From contig NZ_BAAAFW010000093.1 in the NCBI RefSeq assembly GCF_039523735.1, positions 1 through 64,000 on the forward strand: a stretch of DNA of 64,000 nt, in the 5' to 3' direction. Origin of the DNA: Tatumella punctata (GTDB lineage Bacteria; Pseudomonadota; Gammaproteobacteria; Enterobacterales; Enterobacteriaceae). The notes below the pieces were generated by a model. That model worked only from the letters and a program-made list of their open reading frames with translations, was not told where the DNA came from and did no database searches. Each line of letters opens with the position of its first letter. Within the stretch, counting starts at the first letter, position 1. Shown here in pieces: positions 26,520 through 35,340 of this stretch. The position numbers and the translations under genes were made by a program.

Positions 26520-27092
26520 ATGTTAAATATCGACCGTAAACAGTTGCTGAGTCTGAATGAGGATGTTGTTAAAAAACAGCGGGTATTATTGCTGATCACC
26601 GGCTGCCTGTTACTGGCCGGGGGGATTTTCTGTCTGGTCAATCCTTTTGCTTCCGGGGTCGCCTTAAGCACCCTTGCCGGCGTGATGTTTCTGCTCAGTG
26701 GCGTCGGCCTGATTATCGGGATGATCGCCAACCGCAGCCATAATTTCGGGCCAATGCTCGGCGGGATCCTGCTGGGGGTTGCCTATCTGATTATGGGATA
26801 TGTTTTTATCCGCAGTCCGGTGGCAGGCATTATGGCCATGTCTGTTATCCTGGCAGTACTGTTCGCGGTTGGCGGGATTATTCGTCTGTCTGCCGGGTTC
26901 CGTCTGCGGGGTCATAACGCTGGCTGGCTGCAAATTATTGTCGGTATTCTCGATATTATTATTGCCGTGATCCTGCTGACCGCCGGCCCGCAAATGTCCT
27001 TTATGCTGGTCACCGTCGTTGTCGGCCTGGAAATGCTGTTCAGCTCTTTTGCCCTGTTTCAGATTGCGGCACTATTCCGCACAGAAAAATAA
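26520..27092 (+). CDS. hdeD: HdeD-family acid-resistance membrane protein
   Basis: A 190-residue protein with six short membrane segments arranged as three repeated pairs (GCLLLAGGIFCLVNPFASGV; GGILLGVAYLIMGYVFIRSP; IIVGILDIIIAVILLTAGP). This is the DUF308/HdeD pattern with the repeated 'G-x-x-x-L-x-x-G-x-x-x-x-x-x-P' element. In E. coli HdeD contributes to acid resistance at high cell density by an unknown mechanism. AAAGGAG precedes the ATG and a strong terminator follows. It stands alone, about 10 kb from cadBA, another acid-defence system. Confidence 0.85.
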   Translation: MLNIDRKQLLSLNEDVVKKQRVLLLITGCLLLAGGIFCLVNPFASGVALSTLAGVMFLLSGVGLIIGMIANRSHNFGPMLGGILLGVAYLIMGYVFIRSPVAGIMAMSVILAVLFAVGGIIRLSAGFRLRGHNAGWLQIIVGILDIIIAVILLTAGPQMSFMLVTVVVGLEMLFSSFALFQIAALFRTEK

Positions 27093-27111
27093 CGCGCCAG
27101 CGCTCAGAAAT

Positions 27112-27137
27112 AAATCAGGGGCGATTGCCCCTGATTT
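27112..27137 (+). terminator. Terminator after hdeD
   Basis: AAATCAGGGGC (27112-27122), GATT loop, GCCCCTGATTT (27127-27137), an 11-base perfect stem with flanking A and T tracts. Confidence 0.85.
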
Positions 27138-27293
27138 CATCATAGAAAAAATACAATATCAGTACCTGACAGTTGGCTGTCAGTGACAATGCCAGAGAAA
27201 TATTTTTCGACAGTAAGGTTAACGCACAGATAATAAAATTAAGATAAGGCCAGAGCCTATACCGATAACAATCGGTAAAACACCATCCTTATT

Positions 27294-27614
27294 TTAATTA
27301 TACTTTAATTTTAACATAGCGAATTTTCTTTTTTTATTTATATATTTCACTGATGAATCTGAAATTATTTCATCATCAGCGATAATATTTACGTCATTAT
27401 TAAGCGCTATTTTGTTGACCCTCGGGTTCGAGCCATCATAACATGTTAATTTAAAAGAATTATCTTCACCACTGACATTACAACCGTCATCTGCAACTAT
27501 TCCGGAGAAATAAACAACGCCTCCGCTTCCTGCAATGGTCACTCTTGAAATTAAACAAAACAAAAAAGAAAGAATGATAAGGAATAACTTTAAAATATTT
27601 ATAACAAACTCCAT
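27294..27614 (-). CDS. Small exported pilin-like protein (106 aa)
   Basis: A 106-residue protein with a hydrophobic N-terminal signal sequence (INILKLFLIILSFLFCLISR, cleavage near IAG-SG). The mature part opens GVVYFSGIVADDGCNVSGED and has two cysteines, which resembles the first strand and disulfide of chaperone-usher pilins, but it is about half the usual pilin length and lacks a clear penultimate tyrosine. AT-rich. No good ribosome binding site precedes the ATG. It lies about 500 bases downstream of the fimbrial operon in the same direction and may be a shrunken minor subunit; function unproven. Confidence 0.4.
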   Translation of the reverse strand: MEFVINILKLFLIILSFLFCLISRVTIAGSGGVVYFSGIVADDGCNVSGEDNSFKLTCYDGSNPRVNKIALNNDVNIIADDEIISDSSVKYINKKRKFAMLKLKYN

Positions 27615-28089
27615 TAATCAATAACAAGTGGCTAACTGCCAATTTCATAGCAATAAATAGATTCACAGGGATATATCTGACTTAATCGATAACAAGCCGG
27701 GTCTATACTCTGAGGCTGAAATTTTAAGTGGGGGCATAGTACAGGAATTCAAATATAAAAAATGAATATTTTTTATACTTTATTATTCCTGGTCATAGAC
27801 TTTGCTTTTTTTTGTATTTCCGGAAAAGAAAAACCGCATGAAAGAAAAGTTGACGACTCGTTAAAGTCAGGGAAGTGAATGATACCGGTTCCATTGATTC
27901 CATCGCGAACAATAGCAGCAGAACTGTACTTTGTATATAGCAGGCAAGAGATCAATAGCATTGATGGATGACTTTCATCCGGTAAGACTACCGGAATGTT
28001 AACATTGTGTATCACAAAGCAGACATAGCCAGCAGGAGTCTTCGGCCGTCCGCCTGAAAGCAAAAAACAGCAGACAACGAACAGATAAA

Positions 28090-28114
28090 GCTCCCCTGTT
28101 CAGGTCAGGGGAGC
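28090..28114 (-). terminator. Hairpin at the end of the fimbrial operon
   Basis: GCTCCCCTG (28090-28098) pairs with CAGGGGAGC (28106-28114), 7-base loop, 10 bases after the last chaperone stop. The T tract on the minus strand is short (TTTAT). Confidence 0.65.
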
Positions 28115-28124
28115 GCTTGTCATC

Positions 28125-28850
28125 CTAAGAAATATCATGCTGTATAACGTCTGTCTGCCCCTCATCATCAATAGATTTCAATATAATATTATTTTTCCCC
28201 GGGGGGCAACTACCTGCAGCAGGGTATAAATCAAAAGTTTGTCTGGAAAAGGGAGACAGCATCAAATCCAGCTTTGATTTAGCAATAAAGCATTTATTAT
28301 TAATTAAAAGACTGACTTTACTGTAAGAAATATAATATCCGCTATTATTGCTGCATGACAGTAAACTCCGGTTATCAGCATTTATGTGACAGGATACCGA
28401 CTGTCTCGCCTTCTCTGCCCCCTGCATCAAAGACTCAGGCCGATAGATCAGTTTAATCTGCATCTTCATTGACATTAACAGGGACTCTTCTGGTGTATAG
28501 TTTTTTCTTATTGCAGGAACTTCATAAGCATTAATCCAGTAAAGGCTCTCACGGTCTGTCGGTAGTTTCCTGCCATCATAAATGACTCTGAGCGATTTTA
28601 TTTCACCGGGTTGCAGGGTGAATATTGGCGGAATAATAATGAACGGTGCTTCCGGGTCCTGTTTGAAATTATTTACATCACCATTATCAATCCACATTTG
28701 CAGGAATGACGGGTAATGGTTAACATTCATTACAGTAATTTCCCGGGTTGTATCTCCGCCAGGAAATATCAGCCTGGTTTTATTAATTAACAGTCCGGCC
28801 TGGGCCTGCAGGCATACAAAAAACATCCCCAGAAAAAGTATTTTTTTCAT
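28125..28850 (-). CDS. Periplasmic fimbrial chaperone (second copy)
   Basis: A 241-residue PapD-like chaperone: signal peptide MKKILFLGMFFVCLQAQA, then GLLINKTRLIFPGGDTTREI with the pilus-chaperone arginine in the first strand region, IPPIFTLQPGEIKSLRVIYD (the typical F-R/x-L-x-P-x-x-x-Q/K-x-x-R-I motif), LYWINAYEVPAI and KMQIKLIYRPESL (subunit-binding strand lysine region). It caps pilus subunits by donor-strand complementation. It is the last gene of the operon; the ATG overlaps the adhesin stop (TAATG). A second chaperone in the operon suggests one dedicated to the adhesin. Confidence 0.88.
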   Translation of the reverse strand: MKKILFLGMFFVCLQAQAGLLINKTRLIFPGGDTTREITVMNVNHYPSFLQMWIDNGDVNNFKQDPEAPFIIIPPIFTLQPGEIKSLRVIYDGRKLPTDRESLYWINAYEVPAIRKNYTPEESLLMSMKMQIKLIYRPESLMQGAEKARQSVSCHINADNRSLLSCSNNSGYYISYSKVSLLINNKCFIAKSKLDLMLSPFSRQTFDLYPAAGSCPPGKNNIILKSIDDEGQTDVIQHDIS

Positions 28851-30202
28851 TACTGCACCCTTACCCAGACATAGGCTTTAGCACTGACTTTTCCCGCGGT
28901 TACCGTCTGTCCGGGAATTTTTTCTAATGTTGCAGTGAGAACCGTATTATAGCTTGTATATCCTGAGGCAGCGCTGCCTGACGATGTTGCTCCGTCAAGA
29001 ACAGAATACCAGCCGACGGCATTACCTGACGGACAGGCTGTTGATGTACAAGCCCCCCAGCCAAGGAAATTCATTGCAGTGCCACTGGTGGTATTACTTA
29101 AAGCAATACCGACTCCTGTCGCGATAGAAGAGTCTGTGCCATAACCATCAGACAACAGATAACTCACTCCGCCTGATGAATTTACCAGACCAAGATTTTG
29201 AGCTGTAACAAAACTATCGTAAGGAACCTGTAAACCAAGTGCGGTGCTGCCTGACGATATTCCGGAGACGGCACTGTTATCACATTCAACAGAGACAGTA
29301 AAATCAGCCTGTGAGGTTCCGCCATTCTCCAGCGACTGGCTGCTGATGGTAGGTATTAAAACTAACGGTGTAACATTACGTACCGCACAGGTTGCCGTAT
29401 GCGTCAGTGTTGATATAGGCCCTGTCCCCATTCCCATTGCTATCCAGCGGCCGGTTCCCCAGGTACTGTAGTTCTGAGACAGGGATGAATCAGACCCTAT
29501 CGCATCCGTAGCAATCCCCGGCCCTTTAAACGTCACATAACCATTCGGTTGAGTACAGGAATAACTTGGTGAACCAGTATTACTAGCCATCCCACTATAA
29601 ATATTACTCGAAGAATAGGCTCCGCAATAGTGAGAGTTCCCCGCTCCGGGTGTAGTGCTGATACGAATTAAATCAGCACGAATCGGACTAAAATCTTTTA
29701 CCCTGATTTCTATTTTACTACCAACCGTTTCATAACTGGTAATCGGTGTCTGTTGCCAGTACCGGGAATACACTAAACCAGAATTAACATCGGTAAGTTT
29801 AATCCCGACGTAAGGAAAATAAGTTGCAAAATAGCCCGGATTACCATCAGCCTCCCCAAGATCATAATATCCTCCAACGCGGTCATCACCATTCGTTGCA
29901 AAAACTTCATAGATACTTCCGGCGTCAGCAGCATCACATTCATAGAGAATCAAATCACCAGCACCACTGGAACTGTATCTGGCTGCCGTAGTAATACTAA
30001 ATACATTACTCCCCAGCGGAGTTCCCACCGGTTGTAAGTACGCGCTGGTTATATTAACATTCCCCAAACCAATACCAACACCACAGGCATCACAGCCGGC
30101 ATCAATTGTCGATTTTCGGGTACAGGTTGCATTTGCTGTAACCAGATAAAAAGATGTCACTAACAAAATAAAAAAACACATGCCAATATTTTTTTTATTC
30201 AT
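28850..30202 (-). CDS. Fimbrial tip adhesin-like protein
   Basis: A 450-residue exported protein with a signal peptide (MCFFILLVTSFYLVTANA) and a large Ser/Thr/Gly-rich N-terminal part containing cysteine pairs (RKSTIDAGCDACGVGIGLG, LYECDAADAG, CGAYSSSN), followed by a pilin-like C-terminal domain (TCAVRNVTPLVLIPTISSQS ... VSVECDN ... AKAYVWVRVQ). A two-domain receptor-binding plus pilin arrangement, and position after the usher, indicate the tip adhesin. The start ATG 30202 overlaps the usher stop (ATGA) and has GGAGAG at a good distance; a GTG 9 bases upstream is less likely. The ligand is unknown. Confidence 0.8.
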   Translation of the reverse strand: MNKKNIGMCFFILLVTSFYLVTANATCTRKSTIDAGCDACGVGIGLGNVNITSAYLQPVGTPLGSNVFSITTAARYSSSGAGDLILYECDAADAGSIYEVFATNGDDRVGGYYDLGEADGNPGYFATYFPYVGIKLTDVNSGLVYSRYWQQTPITSYETVGSKIEIRVKDFSPIRADLIRISTTPGAGNSHYCGAYSSSNIYSGMASNTGSPSYSCTQPNGYVTFKGPGIATDAIGSDSSLSQNYSTWGTGRWIAMGMGTGPISTLTHTATCAVRNVTPLVLIPTISSQSLENGGTSQADFTVSVECDNSAVSGISSGSTALGLQVPYDSFVTAQNLGLVNSSGGVSYLLSDGYGTDSSIATGVGIALSNTTSGTAMNFLGWGACTSTACPSGNAVGWYSVLDGATSSGSAASGYTSYNTVLTATLEKIPGQTVTAGKVSAKAYVWVRVQ

Positions 30203-32718
30203 CAGTCGCACTCTCCGATTACTTTAATTAATACATCATCCTTATCATCATCCGGAATATGGTAATGCAGATTACATGACTCATCTTTCCCCCAGCGTAT
30301 AGATAACACATCAGAGAGTTTATTATTCCTGACCCAGGCCATATTCCCCTGACCAACGGTACCAATAGGAACTCCGGTGTGATTATAAATACTGGCCCCC
30401 ATAGGTATATTTTTCTTCGTTTGTAAAGTCATCAACATAGGATATCCATGAATAACGTCAAATTTAATCCGGACCATTGCACCAGCATAAGGAGCTATCC
30501 TCTGACTCCCTGAAACAATTTCCGTATGACTGTTAATTTCAGATGAATCTAAAGAAACAGTATTATACTGATAAGGTGCAATAGAAGGAGTAAGTGCAAA
30601 ACCAAATCTGTCTATTGTTGCATCAGAAACCCCCAGTACTTTCGCACCTCTGGCACCTTTGGCCTCAATTAATGCAAAAGTTTCCCCAAGATAAGGTCCG
30701 GCAGTAATACCGTCCCGGTGGATAACAACAGCCCCCTGCATACTTGCAGAACCCTGATCGTAACTTTTCCCGTGTGATAAGGTACCCTGGACTGACCCCA
30801 TCGGAGTGGCAGTTTGCCCTGTAATACCGACAGAACTGGTTCTGGTGTTATCACGTGAATATGTGATCCCGTAACTTACCGGACGACTGGTATCGAGTGT
30901 ACCGGATAATGTGGACTGAAGTGAGGAGCCTGCATTTTTATCCTGAGTCAGAGTGGTACTTAAATTACTTTGTCTTCCGGTGCCAAAAGGAATTGATAAG
31001 GAAAATGAGCTTAATGTCTGCTGATCATGCGTATAATAACTGTCATTATACATATCATTATAGTTATTATTAGCATCTCCCCAGGAAACCACACTATACC
31101 GGGTCCGTGAAACAGAAACATTAAAAGTGACACCGTTTGAAAAAACTTTATTATAACCAAGCTGGTACTGCCGGTCATTACTTCGGCCATCACGGTAGGA
31201 TTGTATCGACCCGGAGAGCCATAGATTACCGGCTTCTCCGATATCCTGAGTTAATGAAGCCTCGAACCTGGATTCCTGGTTCAGCGTCGAAGAAACAAAA
31301 TTACTGGCACCATCATTCCATTCATTTTTCAGGCCAAAGTAGTCAGATAAATCCCGGTAATTTGTTGTGGAATAGCGGTAACTGGCTATCGCCAGCGTGG
31401 TATCGGTAGTGTTTACCCGTTTACTGTAATTAGCATGCAGCATCCAGCCTGACTGGCTTCCCGTTGGCAGATTTGCCCGGGAAAAAGTAGAATCCAGCCC
31501 AAAAGCGCCATACGGGCTGGCATAAACCAGACCGGCAACACCGGCGATATATCCCTTTGCCAGACGGCTTCCTGCATTGGCAGTAATACTGTTACTCAGT
31601 CCATACTGGGTTGTTACTTCACTAAAAATATCATTCCCGCCAATATATCGTGGCCGGCCAAGCGTCGCCGAATATTTGAAAACTCCGGGACGAATTGATT
31701 CAGGTAATGAAGAATAAGGGACAACAAACGTATTCACAGAACCATTAGCTTCAGTTACTGTTACAGTTAAATCACCAGAATAAGAGAGCGGATTGATATC
31801 CCTGATAACAAAAGGTCCCGGAGGGACTGTTTTCTCATAAACTAACGAATTTCCTTGTCTGACAGTCACTTTAGCATTGCTGTTCGCTACCCCATTAATC
31901 ACTGGTGCGTAGCCTCTCTGGGACTGAGGAAGCATTCTGTCGTCAGATTTTAAGACCACCCCGCGAAATGCAATACCCGAAAATAAGCTCCCGGAGCTAT
32001 AACTGTCACCTATAGTGACATTGCTGCGCAACCCAAGAACTGGTCGTTGTACATACGCCCGGTTAGTCGACCAGAGACTGATACCGGGGTCACTCCTTGT
32101 CCATGACCCCTGGTACCTGAACTGCCATTCCCCGATATTCATGGCATTATTCAATCCTAACCAGGTTGATTTATATTCTGCTGAATAGGGCCTTTTAAAT
32201 CTGGAGTAATACTGATTTATACTATAGTTCGTCAGTAACATCGTTTCACCGGCATCTAACCGGTCGGGTGAAACATACCCCCGCGGATGCTGAACTAACT
32301 CCGTATCCGGTACCGTAATATTCACGGTCATCTGACCAAAATCTGTATCGGCGAAAGCACGAGGGTAAGCTTCAGTCAGGAAGACACATGATGATGTTAC
32401 TCCCGAAGGATACTCTTTATTAAAAGGAATGTTCTTAATCTGAGATACTGAAAAGCAGGGTATAGATTCTCCGTTATGATTTTTGTACTGAATTTCACCG
32501 TGGAACAGAAAAACACCATTCAGGTTAATATCCATCGGATAATAACCCGGCTTAACCTCATTATGGGAGATATAATTAATTACATCATCAACAGGTAAAC
32601 CGCTGCCCTGCAATAACGTTTTATCAAAAATATAACCACCATCATCCTGTGCCCGTGATAAAAAAGGTACGGATGACAGGCAAACGAACAGGGCAGTCCT
32701 GATTCCATTTTTCAGCAT
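30202..32718 (-). CDS. Fimbrial outer-membrane usher
   Basis: An 838-residue FimD/PapC-type usher. Signal peptide (IRTALFVCLSSVPFLSRA), N-terminal subunit-chaperone binding domain (FDKTLLQGSG ... YPMDINLNGVFLFHGEIQY), the 24-strand barrel with plug domain (SRAPVINGVANSNAKVTVRQ-like QRGYAPVINGVANSNAKVTV), and C-terminal domains ending GECD. It forms the secretion pore and catalyses pilus polymerisation. The N-terminal domain with TSSCVFLTEAYPRAF is somewhat divergent. It lies 6 bases after the first chaperone gene. Confidence 0.95.
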   Translation of the reverse strand: MLKNGIRTALFVCLSSVPFLSRAQDDGGYIFDKTLLQGSGLPVDDVINYISHNEVKPGYYPMDINLNGVFLFHGEIQYKNHNGESIPCFSVSQIKNIPFNKEYPSGVTSSCVFLTEAYPRAFADTDFGQMTVNITVPDTELVQHPRGYVSPDRLDAGETMLLTNYSINQYYSRFKRPYSAEYKSTWLGLNNAMNIGEWQFRYQGSWTRSDPGISLWSTNRAYVQRPVLGLRSNVTIGDSYSSGSLFSGIAFRGVVLKSDDRMLPQSQRGYAPVINGVANSNAKVTVRQGNSLVYEKTVPPGPFVIRDINPLSYSGDLTVTVTEANGSVNTFVVPYSSLPESIRPGVFKYSATLGRPRYIGGNDIFSEVTTQYGLSNSITANAGSRLAKGYIAGVAGLVYASPYGAFGLDSTFSRANLPTGSQSGWMLHANYSKRVNTTDTTLAIASYRYSTTNYRDLSDYFGLKNEWNDGASNFVSSTLNQESRFEASLTQDIGEAGNLWLSGSIQSYRDGRSNDRQYQLGYNKVFSNGVTFNVSVSRTRYSVVSWGDANNNYNDMYNDSYYTHDQQTLSSFSLSIPFGTGRQSNLSTTLTQDKNAGSSLQSTLSGTLDTSRPVSYGITYSRDNTRTSSVGITGQTATPMGSVQGTLSHGKSYDQGSASMQGAVVIHRDGITAGPYLGETFALIEAKGARGAKVLGVSDATIDRFGFALTPSIAPYQYNTVSLDSSEINSHTEIVSGSQRIAPYAGAMVRIKFDVIHGYPMLMTLQTKKNIPMGASIYNHTGVPIGTVGQGNMAWVRNNKLSDVLSIRWGKDESCNLHYHIPDDDKDDVLIKVIGECD

Positions 32719-32724
32719 AAATTA

Positions 32725-33447
32725 TTATTCGCTTCTGTTTATAGTTATATTTTGAGAAACTCCATAATCATTAATTATTTTAATTAAAAATGGCGATTGG
32801 TCATTACTTTTTCTGCACTTGTTATAAAATTCATCCCGCGCACCAGGAGCAACCATACCTATTTTACTCCAATGGAATCCCTGAGTATCAGATACTTTAT
32901 ATTCAACTGCATTGAGAATATAAGGAGAGTTGTTGGTTATTAAAAAATGACATCGGCCATTCATATCTGACATTCGGTATGTTACTAATTTAAACATATC
33001 ATTATGTGATACAGCGAGGTTATCCGGTCTGACAAAAACCTTAACTGTACTGTTAATAACCAGCAGCAGCTTGTTTTTATTCTGAAGATCTGTTGGAACT
33101 GCAGGTACCTGAATAAAATGAAGATAGTAGAGTCGTTCACTGTTATACTTCTTTCCTGCCTGAGAGTATATCATCCTGACAATCTGTGATTCATGAGGCG
33201 GTATTTTAAAAACTGACGGCGACAAAACAAAAGGTCCACTGGACTTATCCGACGCACTATCATTTTCCCCTACAGATGTCCAGGTCTGAACAATATATGG
33301 AAAGTTATCGTTGTTAATAAAGCTGACCGTCTGACTCTCTGAGGATGCATTAAAAACCACCCGGTTACCTTGCATTACTACACTTGCCTCTGCGCTGCCT
33401 ACAGACAACGAAAGAAGGAATAAGCATAAAGATGTTCTGATATTCAT
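32725..33447 (-). CDS. Periplasmic fimbrial chaperone (first copy)
   Basis: A 240-residue PapD-like chaperone with a signal peptide (SLCLFLLSLSVGSAEA), then SVVMQGNRVVFNASSESQTV with the conserved arginine (R in GNRVVF), FVLSPSVFKIPPHESQIVRM, LYYLHFIQVPAVP and STVKVFVRPDNL containing the conserved lysine that anchors the subunit C-terminus. It lies between pilin and usher, the canonical place for the general chaperone of the pilus. AT-rich like the rest of the operon. Confidence 0.93.
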   Translation of the reverse strand: MNIRTSLCLFLLSLSVGSAEASVVMQGNRVVFNASSESQTVSFINNDNFPYIVQTWTSVGENDSASDKSSGPFVLSPSVFKIPPHESQIVRMIYSQAGKKYNSERLYYLHFIQVPAVPTDLQNKNKLLLVINSTVKVFVRPDNLAVSHNDMFKLVTYRMSDMNGRCHFLITNNSPYILNAVEYKVSDTQGFHWSKIGMVAPGARDEFYNKCRKSNDQSPFLIKIINDYGVSQNITINRSE

Positions 33448-33472
33448 CCTGAATCCTGCAGGTGATATTATT

Positions 33473-33511
33473 ACAAAAAGTAAGGTGCATATGCTGAAAA
33501 CATACGCACCT
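33473..33511 (-). terminator. Attenuator hairpin after the major pilin gene
   Basis: On the minus strand AGGTGCGTATG pairs with CATATGCACCT (33511-33501 with 33493-33483; one G-U pair), then a T5 tract. Situated between pilin and chaperone; partial termination here would give the excess of pilin transcript usual in fimbrial operons. Confidence 0.75.
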
Positions 33512-33516
33512 GAAAT

Positions 33517-34050
33517 TTAATTATATTGTATTGCATACTGCGCTGATGCAGCGACAGTACCGGCAGTCGGTGATGCGGCCTCTGCGTAATACTCAGCAGT
33601 CAGATCCTGAGATGCGGTAGTATCCGCTGCAGCTTTGGTAAATGCAGTCGTTGTTACAGTTCCACCATTAGTAAATGCGAGGGCCGTAGAACCATCAGAA
33701 TCCAGTAACCGGATAGAGACGTTCTCCGCCGTTCCGGTATTTCCCAGGTTGCCATTAGTAGTCACATTATTACCGGCAAATACCGTACTGATGCTGGCAG
33801 CATCTGAACCCGTACTACACCCCGTGACATTAACGGTAAATTTTGTGGCTCCGGCTACACTTCCGCTAGTTGCCAGAGTACTTGCCGCCACGGTCGGCAG
33901 TAATACTATTGGAGAAGCACTGTTACCGTTGATATTTACGTTACAGGTTTGTGTGCTGACAACCCCCTGAAACTGCACTGTGTTATCTGAAGCCGCATAG
34001 CCTGTAGCAGAAAAAACTGCCATAGACATAACCAGCAATGTTTTTTTCAT
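33517..34050 (-). CDS. Major fimbrial subunit (pilin)
   Basis: A 177-residue type-1-like pilin. Signal peptide MKKTLLVMSMAVFSATGYAA, mature start near SDNTVQFQGVVSTQTCNVNI, first cysteine at the end of strand A, second in NVTGCSTGSD, and C-terminus SAQYAIQYN with the penultimate tyrosine recognised by the chaperone. Highly Ala/Ser/Thr-rich and hydrophobic, as usual. The ATG at 34050 is taken because the signal peptide starts there; the frame is open 10 codons further. First gene of the operon. Confidence 0.93.
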   Translation of the reverse strand: MKKTLLVMSMAVFSATGYAASDNTVQFQGVVSTQTCNVNINGNSASPIVLLPTVAASTLATSGSVAGATKFTVNVTGCSTGSDAASISTVFAGNNVTTNGNLGNTGTAENVSIRLLDSDGSTALAFTNGGTVTTTAFTKAAADTTASQDLTAEYYAEAASPTAGTVAASAQYAIQYN

Positions 34051-34631
34051 TTCATGTTCCTCAACAAGGTTATTAAACAACCACCAACATCCACACTATT
34101 AACAGTTACTTATATAAACATTAGCCATGGTTCTAAAAAGTTCCACTTCGTATCGATATTTTTCTTTTTCCTCTGCCAAAGTTATTTGACTAACAGGAAA
34201 ATTAGCTTGTATCAAAAAACAACCAAATGAAATCAACTTATTGTTTTTATTGTTAATTTTAAATGTTTTGGTTTTTTATAATTTAAAGTGCGTTTAAAAA
34301 AAAGACTAAAAAAATTACATTTATTAACACTTCCTGAATGAGGTTAACGTTAGGCACATAACTAATCGCCATCTAATTGTTTATAAAATGTTATTGTTTA
34401 ACTTCAGGTAAACCTGCTAATGATAATATTTACTGAACGATAATTATTACAAGTACGCAGCGGTGGCTTTCCCCATAAGTGACAACATAGCCTGAGGGAG
34501 GGAGTTCAGACCGGTTTCCCAGCGAAATTTCCATACTGGTTTATAATCCAGATGATCACTTCTCTGAAATCAGCAGCGCGCTGACAGGGAAGTATTAAAC
34601 GCAGGGTATAACAATCAATTCGGGGTCCGGG
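34051..34631. promoter_or_regulatory. AT-rich region upstream of the fimbrial operon
   Basis: About 580 bases, very AT-rich from 34081 to 34430 (H-NS-type composition), carrying the leftward pilin promoter; GTTCCTCAAC-type sequence and AGGAAC lie just before the pilin ATG. I looked for a fimS-like pair of inverted repeats bracketing a promoter and saw none. From 34440 to 34631 composition returns to the chromosome average before the DUF1622 gene. Confidence 0.5.
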
Positions 34632-34964
34632 ATGTGGGATTTGACTTACTGGCGTGAAGGACTGGTCAGTTGTGTGCATTTTTTCCAGTTAGCACTGGAA
34701 ACGATTTCGGTCATTTGTGTGGTTATCGGATTACTGCGCACACTGCGGGTACTGTGCCGCGGCAGAGGGGGAGCTGCTGCCCGTTACTGCTTTGGTAACT
34801 GGCTGGCGATGGCGCTGGAGTTTCAGTTAGCTGCAGATATCCTCGCCACAACGGTCGACCCTGATCTGGACAGTCTGATTAAACTGGGGATCATTGCCGT
34901 CATACGTACCTTCCTGAACTTTTTCCTGGCAAAGGAACTGGAACATGCGCCGCAGGAAAAATAA
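34632..34964 (+). CDS. DUF1622 family membrane protein
   Basis: A 110-residue protein with three membrane segments (about LALETISVICVVIGLLRTLR, NWLAMALEFQLAADILATTV, LIKLGIIAVIRTFLNFFLAK). The arginine-rich loop RGRGGAAARYCFG, ALEFQLAADILATT and IKLGIIAVIRTFLNFFL are the DUF1622 landmarks. Its role is unknown. Start: ATG 34632 follows GGGGTCCGGG. It is followed 113 bases later by a small gene in the same direction. Confidence 0.82.
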   Translation: MWDLTYWREGLVSCVHFFQLALETISVICVVIGLLRTLRVLCRGRGGAAARYCFGNWLAMALEFQLAADILATTVDPDLDSLIKLGIIAVIRTFLNFFLAKELEHAPQEK

Positions 34965-35077
34965 TCCCGGCGGTAACGCACTGTGATTTACAGACCTGTG
35001 CTGCTGCAGAAGACCACTGGAGCAGCATCATTTACGGAAATTTCCGTCCACAATACGAGTAACAGAGACGCAGACTG

Positions 35078-35263
35078 ATGACCAAACTAACTTCGGAGCA
35101 AAAACGCTATGTCGATGAACTGGCGATGATGCAGATTGAAAATATGAACAGTGATGAATTTCTTCTGAATCAGCTGAAGAAAAAAATACACGGGCTGGAA
35201 GGTGAGCTGAAAGAGTTCTTTGAAGAACGTCTGGCTTTTCACAGAAAAAACCATAATAAGTAA
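35078..35263 (+). CDS. Small charged helical protein (61 aa)
   Basis: A 61-residue protein (MTKLTSEQKRYVDELAMMQI ...) that is predicted to be wholly alpha-helical, with 18 acidic or amide and many basic residues and a probable coiled coil. The ATG is preceded by weak AGAGACGCAG. Compact coding-like composition and a strong terminator immediately after support it. Unknown function. Confidence 0.55.
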   Translation: MTKLTSEQKRYVDELAMMQIENMNSDEFLLNQLKKKIHGLEGELKEFFEERLAFHRKNHNK

Positions 35264-35292
35264 CACAGACCGCTGTTATATCAGCCGTATTT

Positions 35293-35322
35293 TGCGGGGC
35301 TCCGTATCAGCAGAGCCCCGCA
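35293..35322. terminator. Bidirectional terminator
   Basis: TGCGGGGCTC (35293-35302) pairs with GAGCCCCGCA (35313-35322) across a 10-base loop, with T-rich flank on the left strand (GTATTT/AAATAC). It separates the gene ending at 35263 from the convergent ABC cluster ending at 35341. Confidence 0.8.
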
Positions 35323-35340
35323 TATCTTTCCCCTGCCTGC

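Noticed and set aside
26500..26526. Eight-codon leader frame overlapping the hdeD start
   Set aside because: It arises from the ribosome binding site and start region of hdeD; nothing else supports a leader peptide.
27773..28063. Minus-strand frame of 96 codons downstream of the fimbrial operon
   Set aside because: It starts with TTG inside a post-terminator region, lacks a binding site and resembles no family.
34051..34631. Invertible (fimS-like) promoter element before the pilin gene
   Set aside because: I found no pair of inverted repeats flanking the promoter, and no recombinase gene lies near.
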